Origin: RHKX01 sp963820055
GTDB taxonomy: Bacteria; Actinomycetota; Thermoleophilia; Solirubrobacterales; 70-9
NCBI GenBank assembly: GCA_963820055.1
Contig: CAWFYJ010000003.1
Span: 248,001 to 312,000, forward strand
Length of the DNA: 64,000 bases
Direction of reading: 5' to 3'
The position numbers and the translations under genes were made by a program. The notes beneath the pieces are model-generated. The model was given only the letters and a program-made list of their open reading frames with translations. It did not search any database and was not told where the DNA came from. Shown piece after piece: positions 8,979 through 16,256 of this stretch. How positions within the stretch are numbered: position 1 is the first letter of the stretch; every line of letters starts with the position of its first letter.

Positions 8979-9706
8979 ACAAGAAGATCATCGGAGCGGG
9001 AGCGGGACTCGGCGCAGCAGCCGCCGCCGGCGTGGCGTTCTACGGCGGGCAGGTCCCGACCGCGCAGATCTACGGTCAGACGATCTGCCGCAACCCCGTC
9101 GCCGGCAAGCGGATCGCGCTCACCTACGACGACGGCCCCAACCCGATCTACACGCCCCGCCTCATGGAGGTGCTCGATCGCTTCGGCGCCCGGGCGACGT
9201 TCTTCTCGATCGGGATGTGGGCGGAGCGCGAGCCGGGTCTGCTCCGTGAGCTCCATGCCGCCGGCCACGCGATCGGCAACCACACCTTCACCCATCCGAC
9301 GATGCCGATGCTCTCGATGGATGCCGTCAAGGACGAGCTGCGTCGCTGCCGGGCCGCCGTCGAGGCATCGGGCGTCGAGTTCTCGCGGGCCGGTGACGGG
9401 ATGCTGATGCGACCCCCCTACGGACGCCGCCGCCCCGCGACCCTCCGCGCCATGCGCGAGGAGGGCTACCAGCCGGTCACCTGGTCGATCACGTGCTTCG
9501 ACTGGCGGAAGACCGCCACCCGGCGCTCGATCGCCCGCCACGCCGCCCACGCCGGCGAGGGCGACATCATCCTCATGCACGACGGCAACAACCTCGAGCC
9601 CGCCGCCGATCGCTCCCGCTCGGTCGCGGCGACGGAGGACACGCTCAACCGCTACGCGGCCGAGGGCTACGAGTTCGTCACCGTTCCGGAGATCGTCGCC
9701 AGCTGA
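8975..9706 (+). CDS. Polysaccharide deacetylase (NodB-homology domain)
   Basis: Removes N- or O-acetyl groups from a cell-surface polysaccharide. TYDDGPNP gives the catalytic and metal-binding Asp pair (residues 52-53). GNHTFTHP supplies the two metal-binding histidines (103 and 107). RPPYGRRRP and IILMHDG are the later NodB motifs. Residues 5-25 form a hydrophobic Gly/Ala-rich segment that is probably a membrane anchor or signal peptide. Start and stop overlap (ATGA) with the glycosyltransferase upstream. Confidence 0.93.
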   Translation: MNKKIIGAGAGLGAAAAAGVAFYGGQVPTAQIYGQTICRNPVAGKRIALTYDDGPNPIYTPRLMEVLDRFGARATFFSIGMWAEREPGLLRELHAAGHAIGNHTFTHPTMPMLSMDAVKDELRRCRAAVEASGVEFSRAGDGMLMRPPYGRRRPATLRAMREEGYQPVTWSITCFDWRKTATRRSIARHAAHAGEGDIILMHDGNNLEPAADRSRSVAATEDTLNRYAAEGYEFVTVPEIVAS

Positions 9707-9742
9707 TTCGCGGCGGCCCCGGCGGGCCCGTGAAACCCGCGG

Positions 9743-9970
9743 CTACTCACCGCCCCCGCCGATGCCCTCCGCGACCTCGATCGCCCGCTCGACATCCAAT
9801 CCCGTCGACCCGGCGATCCAGCACGCGATCGGGGCCGCGATCCGTTCCGAAGAGTGGGCGGCGACCGCGGCGAGCTTGAGCAGTCGCCCGATCATCTCCT
9901 CGCTGGGCGGCTCGGCTCCCGCAGCCGCCGCGAACTCGGCGATCCATTCCTGGGCACTGGTCTCCGGCAT
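9743..9970 (-). CDS. DUF6457-type small protein
   Basis: A 75-residue acidic helical protein starting MPETSAQEWI, with a strong AGGAGG site seven bases before the ATG. It resembles the DUF6457 family, which from memory occurs next to molybdenum-cofactor genes in actinobacteria. Its place 32 bases downstream of modC supports that link. No catalytic motif is visible and its function is unknown. Confidence 0.75.
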   Translation of the reverse strand: MPETSAQEWIAEFAAAAGAEPPSEEMIGRLLKLAAVAAHSSERIAAPIACWIAGSTGLDVERAIEVAEGIGGGGE

Positions 9971-10002
9971 CTCGACCTCCTGAAGTTGGGACGTCGTCGA
10001 CG

Positions 10003-11067
10003 CTAGCGCGGAGCGAGGCGGGTGGCGGTCGCCTTCCACGTCGCCGCCACCCGGACACCGGGCCGGAGGCCGAGCCTCGCAATCGAGGAGGTCGTGACCT
10101 CGGCGGCGAGCGGCTGCGGCGCAGCGAGGCCGACCCGAGCCCGATTGCCGAACTCGGTGATCGTGGTGACCTCGGCCGTCAGCCGGTTCAGCGCCGAGCC
10201 GGCCGGAGCCGGCGCGTCGGCGGGGTCGATCGAGATCTCCCAGGGGAACACGCCGGCGGCCACGGGGCCGGCGGCCGCATCGGTGCTGAAGATCGCGCCG
10301 CCGCCGTCCAGCGCGACCCGGGTGAGGCCGCCTGCCGCTGCGGTCGCGGCCCCGGTCAGGACGACGGCACCGGCCAGGTCGGCGACGAGGCCGCTCGCGG
10401 GGGCCGCCGTCAGCTCGGCGGGCGTCCCCCGTTGAACGATCCGCCCGCCGTCGAGAACCGCGACCGAATCGGCGAGCTGAGCGGCCTCGGCGAAGTCGTG
10501 GGTGACGACGATCGCCGGGGCGTCGGCGGCCGCGAGCACCGCAGCGAGCTCGCGTCCGGCGGCGGCGCGGGTCCTGGCGTCGAGTGCGGAGAGCGGCTCG
10601 TCGAGAAGCAGCAGGCGGGGCTCGACTGCGAGCGCCCGGGCGAGGGCGACCCGCTGGCGCTCGCCGCCGCTGAGGTCGCGAGGACGGGCGTCGGCGCGGT
10701 CGCCGAGTCCGAATCGCTCGAGCATCGCCGTCGCCTTTGCGCGTCGATCCCGGCGCGCCCCGCGAAGCCCGTAGGCGACGTTTCGCCAGGCCGCCATCCC
10801 CGGGAACAGCGCGTAGTCCTGAAAGACGAACCCGATCCTCCTGCGCTCGACCGGCAATGAGCGGCCCCTCTCGCCGTCGAACCAGCCCTCGCCGTCGAGC
10901 GCGACGCTGCCGCGGTCCGGCCTGATCAGCCCGGCGAGAGCCCTCAACAGGGTGCTCTTGCCGGCGCCGGAGGGCCCGACGAGCGCCACGCATTCGCTGG
11001 GGCCCGCATCGATGCGGGCGTCGAGCGAAAACCCGCCGCGGGCGACGGCGACTTCAGCCTCGAGCAT
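10003..11067 (-). CDS. modC: Molybdate ABC transporter, ATP-binding protein
   Basis: ATPase subunit of the molybdate importer. Walker A GPSGAGKST lies near residue 32, the signature LSGGERQRVALARAL near 128 and Walker B LLLLDEPLSALD near 150. Residues from about 290 to the end form a TOBE/mop-like domain, as in ModC. The 5' end overlaps modB by 14 bases. The encoded TOBE domain and the upstream modA and modB make molybdate (or tungstate) a better call than a generic substrate. Confidence 0.92.
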   Translation of the reverse strand: MLEAEVAVARGGFSLDARIDAGPSECVALVGPSGAGKSTLLRALAGLIRPDRGSVALDGEGWFDGERGRSLPVERRRIGFVFQDYALFPGMAAWRNVAYGLRGARRDRRAKATAMLERFGLGDRADARPRDLSGGERQRVALARALAVEPRLLLLDEPLSALDARTRAAAGRELAAVLAAADAPAIVVTHDFAEAAQLADSVAVLDGGRIVQRGTPAELTAAPASGLVADLAGAVVLTGAATAAAGGLTRVALDGGGAIFSTDAAAGPVAAGVFPWEISIDPADAPAPAGSALNRLTAEVTTITEFGNRARVGLAAPQPLAAEVTTSSIARLGLRPGVRVAATWKATATRLAPR

Positions 11068-11866
11068 CGATCGCCTCGGGCCGGCCGCCGATCAGCTTGA
11101 CGGAGAGGAGGATGAACGCGGAGACGACGAGCAGCACCGCCGAGAGCGCGAGGGCCGCGTTGAAGTCGCGGGCGAGGAACTCGAAGATCGCCAGTGGCGC
11201 GGTCTGCGTCCGGCCTTCGAGCGATCCGGCGAACATCAGCGTCGCCCCGAACTCCCCGAGCGCCCTCCCCCACGCCAGAGCCGCGCCCGAAGCCAGCCCG
11301 GCACGCGCGCCGGGGATCGCGATCCGCGCGAACGTCCGGCCCTCGCCGGCGCCGAGGGTCCGAGAGGCGTCGATCAGGCTTCCCTCGAGCGACTCGAAGG
11401 CGGCGATCGCGCCGCGGACGTAGAACGGGGCGGCGACGAACGTGAGGGCGACGACGACACCCGCCGTCTGCAGGACCAGCTCGATCCCGGCGTCCTCGAT
11501 CGCGCCGCCGACGAGACCGTTGGGGCCGAAGGCGGCGAGCAACGCGATCCCCGCCGCGGCCGGCGGCAGCACGAGCGGCAGCTCGATCAGCGTGATCACC
11601 CCGGCCCTCCCACGGAAGTCGCGGCGGGCGATCAGATAGGCGGCCGGCGTCCCGATCAGAACGATCAGGATCAGCGCCGCCAGCGAAGTCCGCAGGCTCA
11701 GCCAGAGCGCCTCGGCAGCCCCGCGCTCACCGAGGCTCGCGATCAGCTCGCGCGGCCCGGTCTCGACGAACAGCGCGATCATCGGCAGCAGCAGGAAGCC
11801 GAGCAGCAGCGCGAGCGCGGCGGCGGCCAGCAGCCGGAAGCCGATCGAGCCGCCGTGGCCGCTCAT
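11054..11866 (-). CDS. modB: Molybdate ABC transporter, permease
   Basis: A 270-residue integral membrane protein with five or six hydrophobic segments. The cytoplasmic EAA-type loop around SLEGSLIDASRTLGAGEGRTF docks on ModC. Its size and the order A-B-C match molybdate permeases. It starts 10 bases after the modA stop and overlaps modC, so the operon is tightly coupled. Confidence 0.92.
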   Translation of the reverse strand: MSGHGGSIGFRLLAAAALALLLGFLLLPMIALFVETGPRELIASLGERGAAEALWLSLRTSLAALILIVLIGTPAAYLIARRDFRGRAGVITLIELPLVLPPAAAGIALLAAFGPNGLVGGAIEDAGIELVLQTAGVVVALTFVAAPFYVRGAIAAFESLEGSLIDASRTLGAGEGRTFARIAIPGARAGLASGAALAWGRALGEFGATLMFAGSLEGRTQTAPLAIFEFLARDFNAALALSAVLLVVSAFILLSVKLIGGRPEAIDARG

Positions 11867-11876
11867 CGGCCCTCGC

Positions 11877-12650
11877 TCACTTCGGCGGCGGGCCGAAACC
11901 GGAGGAGAGCAGGATGTCCTGCCCGGCCCCGGAGACGACGCCGTCGACGAACTGCTGGGCGAGCTCGGGTTGCTCGGCGTCCGTCGTTGCTGCGATCCCG
12001 TAGGCGACGTCCGGACTCGCCTTCGCCGGGATCGTCACCTCCTCGATCGCCCCGTCGGTCGCCTGGACGTCGCTGCGGTAGATGAACCCCGCATCGACTG
12101 CTCCCTGGGTGAGCTTGCCGACGATGCCGGCGACGTCCGGCTCGCTGCTCGCCACGTTGGCGAGGATCGCGTCGGAGGCATCGGGGCCGAGGGCATCGAG
12201 CACCTCGCGCGTGTAGATCCCGACCGGCACGTTCTCGTCGCCGATCGCGACCTTCACCCCGGGCTGCTCGAGGTCGGCGACGTCGTTGATGTCGGAGGCG
12301 GCGGGGACGCCGACGACGAGCTTGTTCGTCACGAACGTCGTCGGCTTTTCGATCAGGCCCTCCCCATGGAGGTCGTCGGGAAGCGAGGTGTTGGCGGCCG
12401 CATAGACGTCGGGAGTCACGCCCTGCCGAATCTGGGCGGCGAGGTCGTCGGAGCCCGCGAACGAGAACTTGACGTCGGCCCCCTCGAACTGATCGCCGTA
12501 CTGCTCGAAGGCCGGGCCGAGCGAGGAGGCGGCGAAGACGACGAGTTCCGGGTCGGGGGCAGAGGATGAGTCGGACGAATCGCCCGAGCCGCAGCCGGCC
12601 AGGACGGCGGCGCCGAGCAGCGCCGCTGCGAGGCCGAGCCGCCCGGGCAT
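11877..12650 (-). CDS. modA: Molybdate-binding lipoprotein
   Basis: Extracytoplasmic substrate-binding protein of the molybdate importer. It has a lipoprotein signal peptide with lipobox LAGC (Cys20), then a Ser/Asp linker. The mature protein begins LVVFAASSLGPAFEQYG, the canonical ModA start whose serines bind oxyanion. GVTPDVYAAAN and VAIGDENVPVGIYTREVL follow. The ATG overlaps the stop codon of the regulator upstream (ATGA). Confidence 0.94.
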   Translation of the reverse strand: MPGRLGLAAALLGAAVLAGCGSGDSSDSSSAPDPELVVFAASSLGPAFEQYGDQFEGADVKFSFAGSDDLAAQIRQGVTPDVYAAANTSLPDDLHGEGLIEKPTTFVTNKLVVGVPAASDINDVADLEQPGVKVAIGDENVPVGIYTREVLDALGPDASDAILANVASSEPDVAGIVGKLTQGAVDAGFIYRSDVQATDGAIEEVTIPAKASPDVAYGIAATTDAEQPELAQQFVDGVVSGAGQDILLSSGFGPPPK

Positions 12651-13042
12651 CAGGTCCGTTCCCCGCGCTGGATCATCACGGAGGTCGCCTTGACCAGCGC
12701 CGTCGCCTCGACGCCCTCGGCCAGGCCGAGCTCCTCGACCGAGTCGCGAGTGATCGCCGCGATCACGCGGTGCGGGCCGGCCTCGATCTCGACGAGAGCC
12801 ATGACGCCGTCGACCTCGACTGAGACGACCTTGCCGGGGAAGCGGTTGCGGGGCGAGAGCTCGTCGCCGGTCCGGTGGCGGGCGGGTGCGTCGCGAAGGC
12901 GCTCGACCTCCGCGACCGGGACGCGACGGCGGTCGTTGGCGTCGCGGGTCGTCTCGAGCTTGCCGGCGCGGTCCCAGCGGCGCAGGGTGTCGACGCTGAC
13001 GCCGATCTGCTTGGCGGCCTCCCCGAGGCTCAGATCCTCCAT
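12650..13042 (-). CDS. Helix-turn-helix/TOBE regulator, probably molybdate-responsive
   Basis: A 130-residue protein. Residues 5-50 are a MerR/excisionase-type winged helix (LSLGEAAKQIGVSVDTLRRWDRAGKL). Residues 65-128 are one TOBE/mop domain of the kind that binds molybdate. It is first in the operon with modABC, so it is best read as an autoregulated molybdate sensor that differs from classical ModE, which has a LysR-like HTH and paired TOBE domains. The ATG at 13042 has no ribosome-binding site; an in-frame ATG at 13054 would add four residues. A 27-bp palindrome covers the start region. Confidence 0.85.
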   Translation of the reverse strand: MEDLSLGEAAKQIGVSVDTLRRWDRAGKLETTRDANDRRRVPVAEVERLRDAPARHRTGDELSPRNRFPGKVVSVEVDGVMALVEIEAGPHRVIAAITRDSVEELGLAEGVEATALVKATSVMIQRGERT

Positions 13043-13067
13043 CTGCCTAAGCATTGCATAGGCAGAT
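13041..13067 (-). promoter_or_regulatory. 27-bp palindrome, probable operator of the mod operon
   Basis: Arms ATCTGCCTA (13041-13049) and TAGGCAGAT (13059-13067) are perfect inverted repeats. The central GCATTGC is itself symmetric around T13054, leaving one A/A mismatch pair plus the centre. On the minus strand it contains TATGCA, a possible -10, with CTGACC 15 bases upstream as a weak -35. The regulator start lies at the palindrome edge, which would give a leaderless or nearly leaderless message. A dimeric repressor bound here would block the promoter. No T-run follows, so a terminator is less likely. Confidence 0.65.
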
Positions 13068-13077
13068 GGCCTGTCGG

Positions 13078-14535
13078 TCAGTCGACGCCGATCAGTTCGT
13101 ACTCGGCCGGGTCGAGCCGTTCCGTCAGCTCCGCGTACTCGCGCATGTATCCGGGCCAGTTGGCGACGATCCGGCCGGTCTCGTCCCGGTACCAGGAGTC
13201 GCACTCGAGCCAGGCCGTCCCGGCGAAGCGCTCCTGAGTGGCCCGGTCGCTGGCCGCCTCGACCTCGGGACGGACGGCGATCGCCGCCGCGCCGGCATCG
13301 CGGACCCGCTGCAGCGCCTGGCGGATGTAGGCGGCCTGGGCCTCCAGGTAGAAGACGATCGAGCCGCCCGACGTGTTCGTGTTCGGCCCGTACATGAGAA
13401 AGAGCGAGGGGAAGCCGGGCACGGAGATGCCGAGGTGGGCGTGCGCCCCACCCTCCCACTCCTCGCGGAGCGTCACGCCGCCGGCGCCCTCGATCTCCAT
13501 CGGAAACATGAAGTCGTTCGTCCGGAAGCCCGTTCCCCAGATGATGCAGTCGACCTCGTGCTCGGTCCCGTCAGCGGTGCGGATGCCCGTCGGCGTGATC
13601 CCCGTGATCGCGTCGGCGACGAGTTCGACGTTCGGGCGCTGCAGGGCCGGCAGGAAGAAGGAGCTGAAGAGGACGCGCTTGCAGCCGAACGTGTAGTCGG
13701 GCCAGGCCTTGCGGCGCACTTCGGGGTCGCGGAGTTGCCAGCGCATGAACAGCCACGAGCGCAGCCTGCCCAGCCGTCCGAACGTCCGCGGGTTGCGGAT
13801 CATCGCCGTCAGCGACTCGCCGTAGTTGAAGACGAAGCGGCGGCGCAGGGACTGGACGCCGGGGACGTGGCGGATCGCTGCCGCCACGATCGCCGGGTAG
13901 GAGCGGTTGCGGCGCGGCATGAACCAATTGCCGGTCCGCTGGAAGACGACGAGGCGGTTGACCTCCTTCGCGATCTCGGGGACGAACTGGACGGCGCTCG
14001 CCCCGGTGCCGACGACGGCCACGATCTTTCCGCTCAGGTCGCAGTCGTGGTCCCACCAGGCGGAGTGGAAGCTGTGGCCCGCGAAGCTGTCGAGTCCTTC
14101 GATCCGCGGGTAGGCCTCGCGGTGGAGCTGGCCGGTGGCGACGATCACCGCCTCGCTCTCCCAGCTGCGCCCGTCGGCGCTCGTCGTCGTCCAGACGCGG
14201 CGATCCTCCTCCCAGCGGCATGCGGTGACCTCGACGTCGCAGGTGACGCGCCGGTCGACTCCGTACTCGCGGGCCACGTCGCCGAGGTATTCGAGGATCT
14301 CGGCCTGCGTCGGGCAGAGCCGCAACCAGTCGCGGCGCTGCGCGAACGAATACGAGTAGAGGTGGCTCGGCACGTCGCAGGCCGCGCCGGGATAGCTGTT
14401 GTAGAACCAGGTGCCGCCGAGCTCCGGGGCCCGGTCGAGCAGGGTGATGTCGTCGAAGCCGTGGGCCTGCAGTTCGATGCAGGCGCCGATCCCGCCGAAC
14501 CCGGCCCCGATGATCACGATCCGTGGGCTGCCCAT
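13078..14535 (-). CDS. Flavin-containing monooxygenase, Baeyer-Villiger type
   Basis: A 485-residue FAD/NADPH monooxygenase. VIIGAGFGGIGACIELQ is the FAD dinucleotide loop. FAGHSFHSAWWD fits the Baeyer-Villiger fingerprint FxGxxxHxxxW. VGTGASAVQFVPEIA is the NADPH loop. ELGGTWFYNSYPGAACDVPSHLY is the usual segment after the first loop. Such enzymes turn ketones into esters or lactones; the substrate here is unknown. It stands apart from the mod operon, with the palindrome just past its stop. Confidence 0.9.
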   Translation of the reverse strand: MGSPRIVIIGAGFGGIGACIELQAHGFDDITLLDRAPELGGTWFYNSYPGAACDVPSHLYSYSFAQRRDWLRLCPTQAEILEYLGDVAREYGVDRRVTCDVEVTACRWEEDRRVWTTTSADGRSWESEAVIVATGQLHREAYPRIEGLDSFAGHSFHSAWWDHDCDLSGKIVAVVGTGASAVQFVPEIAKEVNRLVVFQRTGNWFMPRRNRSYPAIVAAAIRHVPGVQSLRRRFVFNYGESLTAMIRNPRTFGRLGRLRSWLFMRWQLRDPEVRRKAWPDYTFGCKRVLFSSFFLPALQRPNVELVADAITGITPTGIRTADGTEHEVDCIIWGTGFRTNDFMFPMEIEGAGGVTLREEWEGGAHAHLGISVPGFPSLFLMYGPNTNTSGGSIVFYLEAQAAYIRQALQRVRDAGAAAIAVRPEVEAASDRATQERFAGTAWLECDSWYRDETGRIVANWPGYMREYAELTERLDPAEYELIGVD

Positions 14536-14558
14536 GACGTGAATCTATTCGCCGCCGG

Positions 14559-15164
14559 TCAGCCCAGCGTCGCTCCCTTCTCGCGGTTGCACGAGTCGCA
14601 GAGAAGCTGGAGGTTGCCGGGCGCACTCGACCCCCCGAGCGCGACCGGGATGACGTGGTCGAACTGGAGCAGCGCCCGCGAGCCGCACTCCACGCAGCGG
14701 CCGCCGTCGCGCTCGAAGACCGCCAGCCTCACCTCCCTGGGGATCCCAGGCCGCGCCGGCGGCGCGCTCGCGGCCCCACGGGTCCGGGCCCGCTCCAGTT
14801 GCCGCTGCTTGCGAGCGAGGCGCTCGTCGGCCAGAGCCTCGACGTCCGCCGGCCCGAGATCCTCGCGCTCCCACCAGATCCGATCGCGGTAGAGCCAGTA
14901 GCGCCGGTCCCCCTCCTCCCCGACCGCGACCGCGATCTCGCCCTGGAGGTCGTCGAGCCGCCGCCACGCCCGCCTGCCCATCGCCGGGCCTACCTCCGCG
15001 GATCCGACCACGAGCCGGTAGTGGCGGCCGACGAGCGACCGGCCCTCCTCGAAGCCAGCATTGACCGCCTCGTTCAGCATCCGGCCCGCGAAGGTAGGAC
15101 CGGCGGCGGATGAACCGGCGCGAGCTGCAACCGGGATTGCATCGAGTGGTCGGAAACGATGCAT
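14559..15164 (-). CDS. HNH endonuclease family protein
   Basis: A 201-residue protein with a C-terminal HNH zinc-finger nuclease domain: CVECGS, then FDHVIPVALGGSSAPGNLQLLC, then CNREKG. The two CxxC pairs bind structural zinc, and the DH and N supply the active site. The N-terminal 120 residues are helical and Arg-rich and I do not recognise them. ATG at 15164 gives the longest form; an internal ATG at 15080 is possible. No restriction partner or phage genes are adjacent. Confidence 0.82.
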   Translation of the reverse strand: MHRFRPLDAIPVAARAGSSAAGPTFAGRMLNEAVNAGFEEGRSLVGRHYRLVVGSAEVGPAMGRRAWRRLDDLQGEIAVAVGEEGDRRYWLYRDRIWWEREDLGPADVEALADERLARKQRQLERARTRGAASAPPARPGIPREVRLAVFERDGGRCVECGSRALLQFDHVIPVALGGSSAPGNLQLLCDSCNREKGATLG

Positions 15165-15221
15165 ATCTCGTCGAATCCGACCGTTCGACGAGGAGCGGAG
15201 CGTCCGCTCGGAGCTGGGCGC

Positions 15222-16223
15222 CTACCCCCCGATTGCGCTCATCGAGCGCGGCGGCGGGCGGAAGCCCTTCTCGCCGACGTGATGCTTGAGCTCCTTGCGC
15301 CAGACGGCGTCGCGGACGATCCCCTCGAGCTCGGCGTCGGAGGCGCCGGCTCGCAGCGGCTCGCGGAGGTCGGTCTCGTGGACCGAGAAGAGGCAGGTCC
15401 GGAGCTTGCCCTCGGCGGTGAGGCGGAGGCGGTTGCAGTCGGCGCAGAAGGGCTCGCTGACCGGGTTGATGAACCCGATCTCGCCGGCGCCGTCGGCGAA
15501 GCCGTAGACCCGGGCGGTCGCGGAGGGCTCGCGCGGCAGCTCGACCAGTTCGTGGCGCCGCTCGATGATCGAGCGGATCTCGGCGCCGGTGAGCACGGAG
15601 TCGGGGGTCCAGGCCTGGTCGGCGTCGAGCGGCATGAACTCGATGAATCGCACCTGGTAGTCGCTGGAGCGGGCGAGGTCGACGAACCCGCCGACCTCCT
15701 GCTCGGTGAAGTCGCGCATCGCGATCGCGTTGACCTTGATGGGGCGGACGCTCTCGTGGGCGGCGATCGCCTCGAGGCCGCGGAGCACCTGGGGCAGGGC
15801 ATCGCGCCTGGTGATCTGGAAGAAGCGGTCGCGGGCGAGCGAGTCGATCGAGACGTTGACCCTGCGAATGCCCGCTTCGACGAGCGCATCGGCGTCGCGC
15901 TCGAGCAGGTAGCCGTTCGTCGTCAGCGAGAGATCGGCCAGCCCTGGGATCGGAGCCAGCATCGAGACGAGCTCGGGGAACTGCTTGCGGACGAGCGGCT
16001 CGCCGCCGGTCAGGCGGACGTCCTCGATGCCGAGCCGGACGAGCAGCGAGACGAGCCGCTCGATTTCCTCGAACGAGAGGACCTCGTTGCGCTCGAGCCA
16101 CGGCAGTCCATCGGCGGGCATGCAGTACTGACAGCGGAAGTTGCAGCGGTCGGTGACCGACACCCTGAGGTCGGAGATCGACCTCCCGTGGGCGTCTCGC
16201 AGCGGCTGTGACGCGTCCTTCAT
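15222..16223 (-). CDS. moaA: GTP 3',8-cyclase (molybdenum cofactor step 1)
   Basis: Radical SAM enzyme that rearranges GTP for molybdopterin synthesis. The first cluster motif is CNFRCQYC (Cys27, Cys31, Cys34). The second, C-terminal cluster lies around FCADCNRLRLTAEGKLRTC. The protein ends in the conserved Gly-Gly needed for catalysis. LTGGEPLVRK is the radical-SAM GGEP motif. The ATG at 16223 follows GGGGGAG closely. No other moa, moe or mob gene is in the window. Confidence 0.95.
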   Translation of the reverse strand: MKDASQPLRDAHGRSISDLRVSVTDRCNFRCQYCMPADGLPWLERNEVLSFEEIERLVSLLVRLGIEDVRLTGGEPLVRKQFPELVSMLAPIPGLADLSLTTNGYLLERDADALVEAGIRRVNVSIDSLARDRFFQITRRDALPQVLRGLEAIAAHESVRPIKVNAIAMRDFTEQEVGGFVDLARSSDYQVRFIEFMPLDADQAWTPDSVLTGAEIRSIIERRHELVELPREPSATARVYGFADGAGEIGFINPVSEPFCADCNRLRLTAEGKLRTCLFSVHETDLREPLRAGASDAELEGIVRDAVWRKELKHHVGEKGFRPPPRSMSAIGG

Positions 16224-16256
16224 CTCCCCCGATGATCGCGCATCGGGGCGGCGGGC

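Noticed and set aside
1870..9000. Very long open frames antisense to or out of frame with zwf, gnd, the molybdopterin enzyme and the glycosyltransferase (some over 1,000 codons).
   Set aside because: They are rich in Arg, Pro and Ala without conserved motifs and mirror genuine genes; high GC removes stop codons from the other frames.
9707..9742. Short GC hairpin between the deacetylase gene and DUF6457 gene as a terminator.
   Set aside because: The stem is about five pairs with a long loop and no T-run on either strand.
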